A stretch of DNA of 64,000 nt from Hydrangea macrophylla (taxonomy: Eukaryota; Streptophyta; Magnoliopsida; Cornales; Hydrangeaceae): contig CM066984.1 of assembly GCA_033977485.1 (NCBI GenBank), positions 27,819,501-27,883,500 on the forward strand, written 5' to 3'. A program made the translations under genes and the position numbers. Under the pieces are notes generated by a model. The model did not search any database and was not told the DNA's origin. It saw only the letters and a list, made by a program, of their open reading frames with translations. Positions 24,301-36,045 of the stretch are shown here, one piece after another (position 1 is the stretch's first letter; the number at the start of each line of letters is the position of its first letter).

Positions 24301-25634
24301 TTCCTTTATTCTATTTTCTTTGGCAAAACACCTCAAAACACCAAGTGAATCTTGCTACCATTCATTTCCATTCACTTATTCCTCATCAAGGAGTTCTGTG
24401 GTTTCTCCTCCGACCTATATCGTCATTGTCATTACATTCACACGCACATAATCATCAAGTCTAAGTAACCACTCCTGAAGTCCATCATCAATTAACCTTC
24501 TACTCACTATAGTTTCAAACCGTCAAAGCATACTCTATCATTCCCGTTCTTAACCCCACATCTTATGTAAATCCTTAAATCCAACCTTTCCATTTATACC
24601 TCCACCGGTAGCATCCGTTACTAATCCTCTTACCATATCTAAATCCACTATGATACCACGACCACTCGAAGCAAGGTTCAGTTGAGAGATTCCTCAACAA
24701 CCATGATACTCACAATTCGTGAAGATATTCCTCAATCCCTCTCCCAATACATACCATAAGATAGGTTGAGAGATTCCACAACCATCCAACATCTCAAACT
24801 CCATACCATACGTTGAAAGATTCTTCAACAACTATAAAACTTACCATACGATAGGTTGAAAAATTCCTCAACCATCCAATCATCCCATATACCGTACAAC
24901 AAGTTGAAAGATTCATCAACCACCCAATACACACCATATAAGAGGAAACCACAAGATAACCCGTAGGATCACACTGTAGGTTAACATCAAAGGATAACAC
25001 CGTAAGAAAAGGTGAGGGATTCCTCACCTACCCCATGCATGAGCAATACATACTGCTGGACTATCTTTCTGTCATAAACTCCAACTGTTCATCTCCATTC
25101 TCTCACGTCATGATGTTTAATGCATGTCTGAACCAAAACTCTTATCAATTAATCTCAATCCCACAACTCAACCATGAACCATCACTTTCATTCTCTATGT
25201 GAACTATAAAGAAATCTCTCCTGGCGCTCACTACTTAAACCCCGTTCTCGGTCAAATCCCCCAAAGGACACTCATCACTATCATTGAAAACATCCACCGA
25301 TTTGATAAAAAAGTCATTCATTTTCATTTAGAAATTCGACGGTTCGTCACTACCAGGATATCATCTCTCCTTCATGTCCCTACACAAGGTCTACCCGGTA
25401 AGTCTTATCTCATCACGCAACTCTTCATCCACATGATTCCACTGATTTACGAGGGCATAAATACTATGCATGTATGCCAATAACATAATCATGTATGTAT
25501 AACAACATACCATATACATCAAACATCTCTACATTATGTGGATGCATTCTAGAATATGTGTCAATTCACTCAACACTCCATTCGATGTCGAACGTTCCCA
25601 AAATTTTGTTACCTATAGCTCTAATACCAATAAA
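21329..25634 (-). other. G2 non-coding interior
   Basis: About 4.3 kb with no gag, protease, RT or integrase motif on either strand that I can recognise. The longest frames (for example 25199-25483 plus) look incidental. A perfect 21-bp inverted repeat centred on TCGA lies at 24097-24117, next to a TCGACCGGTC motif. A six-unit hairpin array lies at 24681-25028. Confidence 0.6.
24681..25028 (+). repeat. Array of six short hairpin units
   Basis: Six inverted repeats of the type GTTGAG-n-CTCAAC recur at 24681, 24764, 24811, 24854, 24903 and 25011. Each has a 6-8 bp stem around a GATT-containing loop, spaced about 45-110 bp apart. In the last unit the stem reads GGTGAGG/CCTCACC, so both arms changed together. 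Confidence 0.7.
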
Positions 25635-27775
25635 TGTCATGACCCATCCCACTATGCGTGGAAATAGGACACGTGGCATGCCACCAATGCTCATCCAATT
25701 CATTAAATAACCATACGCAGCAGAAAAGAACTTAAAAACAACCTTGAATATTTAAAACTTTTGGAAACGATACTCTCCGAGTTGTAAAATCCGTATAAAA
25801 TTGAAAACGCAATCATATTTGGAAACGGATGAATATATGTTGAAAGGGGTCCCAAAGGTACCCTAAAAACCAAACAAAACATTGAAATTATTTTAGGAAT
25901 GTGTATAAAAAGATTTCTTGCAAGGGGTATTTCGACCAGTCGAACGACCCCCTTCGACCAGTCGAATGACCCTTTAGCAGAATTCCTTATTGCAGCAGAA
26001 TTTTACTAAGGAACTCACCCAACCTCCATATTCTAAACTTCTCCAACTCTCATACTTTAAACCAATCTTTCCAAACACATCAAGGTTATAAGAACATACA
26101 TAAACCTTGTCCAACATTGAAAAGAAACAGAATTGAAACAAGTTAAGGCACGTTTGGATCGTTTCACAAAACTCTAACCACATTCAAATCAAAATCCGAA
26201 TTTGATAAGTTAAACATTCAAAAATCGAATCCATAAGTTCAGATTCATTACAACTTAACCAAAAGGAGTTTTAATACTTATTACAACGCTACTAGACTAT
26301 TCCAGATCTTCCAAGTCAAAAACATAGTTCTAGCTATTCGAAAAGCTCACTATTACAATGAAACCAAAAACATAAACAAAAGGTGATCCCCGACATTCCC
26401 ACGGCCTCACTCTTCATGCTTCTTCTTGCCTTTCTTCAAACCTGTAATGGAGTAAATCTCCATTGCTCAGCTATATTCTGAGTGCACATTTCCTAACATA
26501 TGCATATATGATAATTCATGCCTTAATCTCATAAATCATATCAAATAGTCTCTAGGGAGAAAAATACGCATTCATCCGGTAATGGTAAGTCCAAGCCTTA
26601 AACCGCGATGCCCACGGCTAGTCCAAGCCTACAACCATTGCATCCCCAAGTGCCCTGGCAAGTCCAAGCCTTAAACCATGCACAGTAGCCGTCGCTACTC
26701 AAATTCTCAAACATCGAGAAGCTTACTCTGGCATGAATTTGTATAAATCCCCCCTTTGACCCACATAACAAGTCAACGTGCTCGTATAAAACTTAGACAT
26801 GCTTTTCACATTTAAACGTGTGCATAATTAACGGGCCTAAGATTAACACATGAATTTTGCCCGGATCATAATTTCGTTATCAAAATATAAAACATGTATT
26901 TCACCTATATAACATAGGCTAGAAATTCTTACCTCGAGCTATCATCGTATAACTTTGAGGGAACGACTAGATGCCCGAGTAAATGCCAAATCTCCGATCC
27001 TACGTGAAATCGACATGTTTACACGCATTTTCCTCAAATTTCTAGATTTATAAATTTATAAAAACTTAGCCAAACATGGACTAAAGACTATCAAACTGTA
27101 GCTCTTACCTTGGGGAGTTCAAATATGAATTTTGGTGAAATTCAGACGGACAAAAGGTCGCCGATCGTCGTCGCTAAGCCCGTGGTAAAAATCTCCCTTT
27201 TCTCTCTCCTCTCTAACGATATTTATAAAGTTTTGGCAAAATGAAATTCTCACCCTCTCTATTTATAGACAATCTTTCCAAAATTTATGTTTACTACCCC
27301 GTGAGTTCTCAGAATTTCTAATTAATTCCCGAAACGTCGCGCACATCCATTTTATAACTTTACGAGTGAAAATTATAAATTACAAAAGTTTTCAACTAAG
27401 TCTCGTTTGCGTCCAAAATTACGTCCGAAACTAAATTCTGTGAAATCTCTACACAACCTACCTTTTATTTAACGTGTCACTCACGTTCTCACCATAGTTC
27501 TCAAAATGATATATAACAATATCAAAATTACTAGAATTTACTTTACACAGGTAAATTTACTATTCATCAGAAATACCAGAAAGTTGAATAACATTTAAAT
27601 CACATAAATGTCATTTAACCATGCCAATGTAATCTCGATTACGAAAATCACGTGTCCTTACTGATACCTTACCGTTGACTCACAGTCAACCTCAATCCAA
27701 TTATTAAATAACATTGATAATTCACAAAACTAAATATGCATGATAAACTATGGAATTTTTGGAACGGGTGTGACA
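25635..27775 (-). mobile_element. G2 5' LTR (2141 bp)
   Basis: Partner of 15064-17212, visibly more diverged (several percent by eye, including indels) than the 13230 and 15064 copies are from each other. It keeps the donor-like GAG|GTAAGA at 26932 (minus), the hairpins at 26466-26482 and 26446-26464, and the basic short frame. The primer site lies just outside its minus-strand 3' end. Confidence 0.88.
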
Positions 27776-28489
27776 GATTCCAAGCCAATCGATTCGTATC
27801 TTTACCAATCGATTGGGAGTCATTTTATGCCAATCGATTGCCATTCTTAGCAATCGATTGGTATGCTTATGGCTTGGGCAGAATCCTTTTTGTATTCCAG
27901 TAACTTCTATTTCAAAAACGAAGACCAAATTGATCTTTTAAGTTCAAATTGAAAACTGATTTTGAAATATAAGCTCTCTTGGCTAATTAACTCAATGAAC
28001 ATATATGACTAATACATTGAATATCATATACTCGATTTGTTAGTTATAGTTCATAGTCTTAATTAGTTCTTATTTCAGTTTCTCATAGTAAGTAAAGAAA
28101 TCTAATTACTAGTTATGCTAAATTAACATTCCTAGTATCTAGGTTGCTACACTTACACCCTTTGTGAAATAAGGAATACTTAAGGATGAAACCCCAGTTG
28201 TGCATTAATGCTAAACCATGGTAGTGATTGGTGCAATGTAGACTCACATGTTCCCAACACCTTTTTCAATTATAATTTAAAACCACAGTGCTTATTTCTG
28301 TTTAATCTCAATGTTGTTTTACGTTAATTCTTTTAATTGTAATCCCGAATACAGTAGGATCGTTAGAACCTCCACTTTAAAAGAAATCATCTTTTACTTT
28401 CTTTTAGGGTCTTACCAGTTTTAGCTCGATGCGATCATCTAAACTTGGACGTATTCTCAGTAGAACACATTTTAAATTGTGTCAATAAC

Positions 28490-29539
28490 CTTCAATTGAT
28501 CGAAGCTTTTTGATCGATCGAACTGAACCAGACTTCAATCCATCGAAACTTCAATCCTCATATGCCTTCTAAGCATTCTCACAGAGCTAAGAATGGGACC
28601 TCCTAGGCTCTTTATTATTGGCTCAGACCAGTTATTAATTCCCATGATCAAACACTTTGATCAGCAAATTAACTAACTGATCAGTTAACGTTTACTCTAC
28701 TATCAAATGATAACTGCACTCCATCGCAAAAGAACAAATCCAAAGCGATAACTAGACTTGTAGGGTGTACTAATGTCCCTCTACTGTCAGCATTCATAAT
28801 CATATTAATGTAGTTGGATAACTATTACTGTCAACCTAAATGATGATTACATCTTCTATTCCTTGAGTTTCATTCACCTCTCATGATTACTAAATATATT
28901 GATAACTACTTATCAACAAGACTGCAGTTCTCAATAATCAACTTCGTGACATTCTCAAGGGAATGCTTACTCTTTATCAGAGGGTAGATTCTATCTTGAC
29001 AATATATGTTCACAACCCCATGAATGTGACCTACCCAAAATACCCAGGTATTGATCTTTAAGACATCACTGATTGGTTAGTCAAAGCATCCACATCCGTA
29101 GTCTGTCTCCATAATTGTCTCAAGATTAAGAATACGTACCTTATACAAGTTATGAGTTCCTATCGACTATTGACAGTATTGGATTTCAATAGGAAAGCTC
29201 ATGGTCTATCAATGCACTATAAGCACTAGCAAATTAACTAAGAGTCATACTCTAGTGATTGAGATTCATCACTCCATCGAATGGTAGTTAATCATGCTAT
29301 AGTGTATACCTGATGAGATATCCAGTTTTATCATTCACTATGACAGGTTCTAAGTATCAAAGTATAGTAATTTGTATCTCACACATATGTATCTCATACA
29401 TACATGAATTGCCTACTTTGACACTTATAGATTACAACAAGCATCTCATGAAAAACATACATAATAAAATGTAAACTGATATCCACATATAAATTACCAA
29501 ATTTCAAATACATAAAGACCGGGTTTCAAAATCCCAACA
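28490..29539 (-). mobile_element. Copia C2 3' LTR, second piece
   Basis: On the minus strand the LTR begins TGTTGGGATTTTG at 29539. It is preceded by a purine tract (AAGTGGGAGTTT) that serves as the polypurine primer, directly downstream of the C2 RNase H stop. It continues to the S2 target duplicate at 28485-28489 and then in 11937-12329. No coding sequence is seen. Confidence 0.75.
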
Positions 29540-30690
29540 AACTCCCACTTGCACTCATAACCTACTATATCTAAGACCTAAATAATCTAGATGACGATCA
29601 AAGACTTTCTGAGGCAAAGCCTTTGTAAACGGATCCGCAAGATTATCAGTGGTGGTAATCTTGATAACAATCACATCTCCACGCAGAACTATATCTCGAA
29701 TGCGATGATGCTTCCTTTCTATGTGCTTTCCCTTTCTGTGGTTCCTTGGCTCTTTGGACTGAGCCACTGTCCCACTATTATCGCAGTGTAGCATAATAGG
29801 TGATAGCGATGCTAGTACCATCCCGAGTTCCATAAGGAACTTCTCGAGCCAAATGGATTCCTTTGCAGCCTCACAAGCAGCCACATACTCAGCTTCTGTA
29901 GTTGAGTCTGCAATGCATTTCTGCTTAATGCTCCTCCAACTAACTGCACCACCTCCGAGGTAAAGAGATGTCCAAACGATGACGTCCTCGAATCTTTATC
30001 TGACAAAAAGTCTGAATCAGTGTATCCCACTGCAATTAACTCATCACTGCCATAAATAAGCATGTAATCTTTAGTCCTTCTCAAGTACTTAAGAATGTGC
30101 TTAATGTCTATCTAGTGATCTAGACCAGGATTCGAATGATACCTACTAAGCATGCCAGCAGAAAAGCAGACATCTAGTGTAGTGCATAACATCGCATACA
30201 TGAGACTTCTTACTACCGAAGCATAAGGAACTCCTGCCATACGATTCCTCTCCTCCTGTGTCTTAGGACACTGGTCCTTGGAGAACGCTAAACCATGTTA
30301 GAAAGGTAAAAAGCCTTTCTTCGTATTTTCCATAGAAAATCTAGTCAGTACCTTTTCGATATAACCAGCTTGAGATAATCCCATTATCTTTTAATTGCGA
30401 TCTCAAAAGAGCTTTATCCCAAGAATATAGCTCGCCTCTTCTAGATCCTTCATAACGAAAGTACTAGCAAGCCAAACCTTAATTGATGACAATGTCCCTA
30501 CATCATTCCCAATGAGTAGAATGCCATCAACGTAAAGCACAAGAAAAGACACCACCTTACCTTTACATTTCTTGTATACACAAGGTTCATCCAGATTCTG
30601 TATGAAACCAAACGACTTAATCGCTTGGTCAAATCGAATGTTCCAACTTCTAGATGCTTGGTTAAACCTATAAATGGACTTTTCCAAGGT
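29540..30690 (-). pseudogene. Copia C2 RT end and RNase H remnant
   Basis: On the minus strand, 30403-30687 reads as copia RT palm (S-I-Y-R-F-N-Q-A-S-R-S-W, F-G-F-I-Q-N-L-D-E-P-C-V-Y-K-K). The catalytic box is Y-V-D-G instead of Y-V-D-D. Then come decayed motifs S-L-M-Y-A-M-L-C, L-K-Y-L-R-R-T-K-D-Y-M-L-I-Y-G, the RNase H start G-Y-T-D-S-D-F and, after a frameshift, A-A-C-E-A-A-K-E-S-I-W-L. The tail is L-A-D-P-F-T-K-A-L-P with the usual C-terminus. The 5' part of the element is absent, and the frame abuts gypsy RT sequence at about 30690. Confidence 0.88.
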
Positions 30691-31164
30691 GACGTACTAG
30701 GTCGAACAAACTTAAGATCTTCTAACTCTTGTACTTGCTTCTTCAGTTCTTGCATTTTCGTTGGTGCCATCCGATAAGGAGTCTTTGATTAAGGTAATGT
30801 ACCAGGCACTAACTTGATGCAGAAGTCAATCCCTTGCTTAGGTGGAAATCCTAAAATACTTCAAAACACATCCTCAAATCTTAGATTACCAGAATCTGTG
30901 CAACAGTGAGTTCTAAACTCGAGCTCTCGATAGCTGCTAGACAACTAGTAAGGAAATCACAAGGTTAACTTCCCGGTACTAGAAATGTAATCATCTTATT
31001 GGCATAATCCAACTTAGCACAATACCTCGCGAGCTAATCAAATCCTAAGATGATGTCAAATTCCTTCATTGATAAAATGATTAGATCTGTGGGAAGAATT
31101 CTATCCACAAGGGTTAAGGCACAGTCTTTGCACACTTTCCCCAATCTTATGGTTACTCCCAAAG
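30691..31164 (-). pseudogene. G1 protease C-terminus and RT N-terminus
   Basis: The minus strand reads G-V-T-I-R-L-G-K-V-C (just inside the K insertion), L-P-T-D-L-I-I-L-S-M-K-E-F-D-I-I-L-G-F-D (the gypsy aspartic-protease flap and ILG motif) and C-A-K-L-D-Y. It continues to the RT entry region L-V-P-G-T-L-P with M-A-P-T-K-M-Q-E-L-K-K-Q and F-V-R-P-S-T-S-P-W. Stops interrupt it. The frame is cut by K at 31165 and by C2 at about 30690. Confidence 0.82.
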
Positions 31165-31169
31165 GTGAT

Positions 31170-33724
31170 TGTAATAACCCCCATTTTCTTGCATTGCCAT
31201 ATTTAAAATTAAATATACATTGTCTGCCTTTATTTAAATTCTTATGTGAAAAATTTATTTCTTGACTAATCCCATAATTGAAATTACTTTTGGGGTCAAA
31301 ATGCAATTTTCCTAAAAACTGGCAATACCTGTGTTAAATTTCAAATCTGTATTTCAAACGGTGGAATTATTTCTTTTAAACTCCAACTGTATTTTTATAA
31401 AATCAGAAAACTCTTTCTAACATTAAAATGAATTTTCTGTATTTTTGTGATAAACACCGTGTCACGAAAATACTAGTTTAGGTTTAAAACTGTCCGCGCA
31501 GTGTTAAACTTCCACAGAATTTTGGGAGTAACTGATTGGACAAATTTCTTTATACCCAATTATTATTGCTAAAGTTTTCCCTTAGGCCTTGTTTGGCAAA
31601 TGCTTGTAGTGTGTGTGTTGTCCTAATGCCATAAGCTTGATTCCCAAACACACCTTGACCCACACCAACTCCACCTACCCTTTCAATTATCAATGGAGCA
31701 TTATGAATTGCAAGTGTATATTTACACATCATTGTTGCACTTTCTTTGTAATTAGTGGAGATTAATGGAGAATGAGTGGGATGTTAGGCAAATGTTTTCT
31801 AAGTGGAAGTTTGAGTATTTATACATCCAACCACATTACACATTCTACACTCCTAACATAGAGAGCTTGAGAGAGTCACATAGAGAGATAATAATTTCAG
31901 AATTTGAAGAGCTCAATCCTCCATAGCCAAGCTTGAAATTGGAGATTCTTAATTCTTGTATTTCTTTCTCAACAACTTCTTCAATCTACATCATGGTGAG
32001 TATTTCTAACTCACTCAAAATGTAACTCATTCCTTATTTACTGATTTAGGTAGTTAATTTTAACAGTAGCAGAATTTTGTTTTCAGATTTTTGTTAGGAA
32101 AACGAATGAAATTTAAGATTCTGCCCGCGTTGTCCCAAGCAAAACTCGATTCTGCACACTTTTCGTCTAATGCAATTTTCTCAGATTTTGCACCGTTTGG
32201 GCAGAAAATGAGGATTACAGTAGCAGAAAAAGTATATTAGAAATCCAATCTAATATTTTCTCTTTTAATTTTAACAGTAGCAGAATTTTGTTTTCAGATT
32301 TTTGTTAGGAAAACGAATGAAATTTAAGCTTCTGCCCGCGTTGTCCCAAGTAAAACTCGATTCTGCACACTTTTCGTCTAATGCAATTTTCTCAGATTCT
32401 GCACCGTTTGGACAGAAAAGGAGGATTTCAGTAGCAGTTTTTAGAATGCTATTAGTTATGTTTAAAATGATTAAGGCAATGAATTACGAATTTTCAATCC
32501 CCGTACGCGTATTATTTCTTTAATTCTGTGAATTCCTTTATGTTTGATGACATTCATGTGGAGTCAGTTGTACATGCATAGTGAGTGTTGGTAGTGTGTA
32601 AAAGAGTAATGATAGTGTGGAAAAGAGTAATGATTGTGTGGAAAGAGTATGAGTTTGAGTTGTGGCTGTGGTTGTGGTTGTTGTTGTAATTGTGGCTGTG
32701 GTTATGGTTGTGGTTGTGGATGTGATTGTGGTTGGAGTTGAAAAAGAGGATGAGGGTGTCTTTGAAATGCGAAGGTGGCAAAAATGGACACTCCCTGACG
32801 CCCATGGAAGCGTTAAAGTGTGTGAAGCCGAACTTGGACACTCACTGGCACCCATGGAAGTGCTAAAGTGTGGCCTATAGACACTCCCTGAATGACTCGA
32901 GTCTGGATACCTGTGTGGGGGTTGCCCCGGTATTTGCATGGCGGTTAGGGTATTCAAAGTGTGAGGCATTGGACACTCCCTGGTACCCCGGACCAAAGTG
33001 TGAGGCAAACTGGACACTCCCTGGCGCCCCGTTGCTAAAGTGTGGCTATCTTAGTATTTCAAAGATACCAGGAGTAGGATAGAGGGTTGTTGGGTTTTGT
33101 CGAGAGAAAAGAGTCGGTTAGATGAGATGATGCATTGTTCTCATACACGGTCACATATGTGTGAATTTATCTTTTAATTATTGTTGTGGTTGTTTTTCTA
33201 ACAAGCTCTTTATCATAAATATAAACTTGTGGTATTTAAATGGAAATGGGAAAAAGGTAAATGGGCATGTTTTTACATTCAAAGTATTGTTTTTAATACT
33301 CACCAGCTTCTTGAAGCTGACGGCGTTGATGCGTCCTGGACATTCGTGTCCAGGCTTTGCAGGTTATAACCAAGATGAACCTTATGATTATGCTAATTGA
33401 GATCAGCTGCTGAGAAGAGATTTTACTTTTATATGCTTTATGTTTATGTGCTTTAAGATATGATTGGGTTTTGTAATAAGGATTACTGTAATAGACTTTA
33501 AGTTATTGTTTTATTTTAAGGCGGTCTGTGCCTTAGTGAAACCCCGTACCATAAGTTGTAATAAGTTAGAAAAGTTTTTATAAGCTCTGGTTGCCCTACT
33601 CTGATTAATAGTTTTATGTTGTTCGACGTTTTGGGACGGAATCGATCCTTCAAACTGTCGCGACCTACGGGTCCATAAAGGAAATTAAACGCTTTCCATA
33701 TTTATGCTACGTCGGGGCGTGACA
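31170..33724 (+). mobile_element. K 5' LTR
   Basis: TGTAATAACC...GGGGCGTGACA. A TATA-type box TATTTATA is at 31816-31823 and a donor-like ATG|GTGAGT at 31996. A tandem duplication of about 205 bp lies at 32055-32440 and a (TGTGGT)-rich tract at 32655-32740. Degenerate GGACACTCCCTGG repeats lie at 32786-33050. Tandem hairpins are at 33304-33319 and 33335-33354, an acceptor-like TTTGCAG|G at 33362 and a 12-codon frame (GYNQDEPYDYAN) to TGA 33398-33400. Confidence 0.93.
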
Positions 33725-33732
33725 GGATTTGG

Positions 33733-33744
33733 TGGTATCAGAGC
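33733..33744 (+). other. K primer-binding site (initiator tRNA-Met)
   Basis: TGGTATCAGAGC, the standard plant sequence complementary to the 3' end of initiator tRNA-Met, 8 bp after the 5' LTR end. It primes minus-strand cDNA synthesis. Confidence 0.92.
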
Positions 33745-34204
33745 CATAGGTTTTCTAGATTGACCAGGCTCAGTTATTCACGCCATAGATTAGTGACATA
33801 GGTTACCCTTAAGTTTTACTAAGCTATACAACCAAGTTCTAGTGTTAGTTTAGTACGGATTACCCTTAGTTCAGAAACTAAAATTCTAAGTTGGTTTTAT
33901 CATAGAAATGATTACCCGTTTGTCTTGTCATATCGACAAGAATGATAGCAATTTCCATATACCTTCAGACATATCCATTTAGGATTAGCCGAGATAACCA
34001 TAACTTATGATGCCCCTACAGACATATAGTAGCCGAGTTTCTAAGGAGTTAAAGCATACCATAGCCCTCATTAATAGCTTAGGCACTGACCAACTTCCTG
34101 AGTCAAATCTCGGAACAGTCAGTATGGCCCACAACCCAGAGTCTAGAGGATAAGAATACGACCTCTTTGCTATTAGACATCAGCCTCTCCACATGCTACA
34201 CGTG
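33745..34204 (+). other. K leader region
   Basis: No gene is recognised. The stretch follows the primer site and probably holds leader and decayed gag-start sequence. It ends where the CT-rich repeat block begins. Confidence 0.4.
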
Positions 34205-34415
34205 CATCAATATTGATACATCACTCTCTCTCCATGTGGTCTCACTCTATACACATGCATCACTCTCTGCCCTCTCTCTTTCTTTCTTTCTCTCTCTCTT
34301 TATGTCACTCTCATTCTCACCGACCCCGCTCTCTTTCTCTTTTTCTTTATGACCCTCTCACTAACCCCCTCTTTCTCTCCCTTTTTGTCACTCTCAACGC
34401 CCCACTCTCTCTCTT

Positions 34416-34451
<36 letters not shown>

Positions 34452-34742
34452 ACTCTCAGTGATCCTCTCTCTCTCTCTCTCTTTTCTTTCTTTCTCACCT
34501 GCCCTCTCTCTTTCTGTCACTCTTCACGTGCTCTCTCTCTCTCTCTGTCACTCTCAGTGATCCTCTCTCTCTCTCTCTTTTCTTTCTTTCTCACCTGCCC
34601 TCTCTCTTTCTGTCACTCTTCACGTGCTCTCTCTCTCTCTCTGTCACTCTCAGTGATCCTCTCTCTCTCTCTCTTTTCTTTCTTTCTCACCTGCCCCCTC
34701 TCTTTCTGTCACTCTTCACGAGTTCTCTCTCTCTTTCTCTCC
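34205..34742 (+). repeat. CT-rich minisatellite upstream of the LBD frame
   Basis: Mostly (CT)n with TTTCTTTC interruptions. The part from about 34450 is three near-identical units of about 94-99 bp. Each starts TCACTCTCAGTGATC and contains CACCTGCC and CACTCTTCACG. Long pyrimidine tracts are common in plant 5' leaders and promoters, so this could be the former upstream region of the LBD gene. A role is not shown. Confidence 0.75.
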
Positions 34743-34871
34743 TTTTAAAGACCATCCATGTCCCATATCTCTCTATCCTTCTCACCATGAGCCTTTCTCC
34801 GTCTGACCCTCCCCCTCTCTTTCTTCTTCTCTTCTTCTTCCTTTTGCCTCTTGGCAGAAACTCATCTCCCC

Positions 34872-34903
<32 letters not shown>

Positions 34904-34907
<4 letters not shown>

Positions 34908-36002
34908 TTTCTAAGAAGGTTGTTGACACAAGTCGTTGTGGTGCATGCGAGTATAGCAGAAGACGGTGCAGAAGTGACTGTTCCTTGGCTCCCTACTTTC
35001 AATATGCTGGGAGTGTGAAGGATTATGAGGCAATTCACGGCTTTTTCGGATATAGGAATTTTCTACGCCTTATTGAAAAGGTACCTGAGGAAGATCATCA
35101 ACAAACTATCAAATCCCTTGTGTTTGAAGCCACAGCTAGGCTTCAGGATCCCATTTTGGGTTGTGTTTCTTACATTTTTTTTCTCGAACAACAAGTTCTT
35201 GAAATGAAAGAACAAGTCTCACAACTTCAAGCTCAATCAAAAGAAGAGTCACCCAAACAATCCAAAGAGCCTGATCCAGATCCTTGGCTTAACTATGCCA
35301 TGGTAGATCTAGATCACGACATAGAAAACCCTCGTAAGTGTTCCAATCTCATTTCTCACACCACAACTACTCCAATCTCTTCTGAAATCTCTAGCCCTAC
35401 CTGTATTCCCCCTATCACTCAAATTTGTACAACCTCTCCTTGGTCTAATCTGATACAGTCCTTACTATCTAGCACCAACCACCAAACCTCTCCAACACCA
35501 CTGGATCTCGCTACTCCCAACACAATTTCTCCAGTCCAGTCCTTACAATCTAGCACCAACCACCAAACCTCTCCAACACCACTGGATCTCGCTACTCCCA
35601 ACACAATTTCTCCAGTCCAGTCCTTACAATCCAGCACCAACCACCAAACCTCTCCAACACCACTGGATCTCGCTACTCCCGACGCAATTTCTCCAGTCTC
35701 TCGTCCTGCCCCCACCACCTCTGTTACTCCAACTTGCTCCTGCTGGTCTAAACACTCACAATCTAACAAGTCCCGGATTCCCTTGGAGCAAACGAAAAAA
35801 CCAGAGGTCCCAAGATATCCAAATCTCCTCCCAAATCTTCAAGCAAGTTCATCAAAAGCACCTACTCCATCCACTGATCCTTACTCTTTCTTCACTGTTA
35901 ATAACTTAGCTCAAAGCTCCTTCTTGGGTTTAATTGACATGGTGGAGAGTCAACGTGTCTCTAAAAGAAAAGGAAAAAAAAGTCGCGAGGTGGCTTTAGC
36001 CT

Positions 36003-36045
<43 letters not shown>

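Larger units (their letters stand above)
13225..27780 (-). mobile_element. G2: minus-strand gypsy-type LTR element without coding capacity
   Basis: LTRs are at 15064-17212 and 25635-27775, both TGTCA(C/T)GACCC...GGGTGTGACA on the plus strand. GATTC occurs at 13225-13229, 15059-15063 and 27776-27780. A minus-strand polypurine tract (AGGGGAGAGT) adjoins the left LTR. A primer site complementary to initiator tRNA-Met (TGGTATTAGAGC on the minus strand, complement of 25618-25629) adjoins the right LTR, so the 5' LTR is on the right. The interior (17213-25634, minus T1) holds no recognisable gag or pol, as in LARD-type elements. An additional truncated LTR copy lies at 13230-15033. Confidence 0.85.
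12330..28484 (+). mobile_element. Solo LTR S2 (TSD ATAAC), interrupted by G2
   Basis: Starts TGATGAGAGC at 12330 and ends GTGTCA at 28484, flanked by ATAAC at 12325-12329 and 28485-28489. Its own sequence is 12330-13229 plus 27781-28484 (about 1.6 kb), split by element G2. A TATAAATAG box is at 12801-12809. CAATCGATTG copies occur at 12590, 12635, 12655, 12676, 13188, 27806, 27831 and 27851. The LTR start resembles Athila-type gypsy LTRs as far as I can recall, but the family is not certain. No coding region belongs to it. Confidence 0.8.

Noticed and set aside
24794..25027. 77-codon minus-strand frame
   Set aside because: Explained by the hairpin array. No protein family.
31034..31306. 90-codon minus-strand frame
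   Set aside because: Chimeric: it joins the K LTR edge with G1 protease. Only the protease part is meaningful and is annotated as such.
32538..33017. 159-codon minus-strand frame rich in Thr and His (also at 38589-39068)
   Set aside because: Reverse reading of the TGTGGT-rich and GGACACTCCC repeat tract in the K LTRs. Low complexity, no family.
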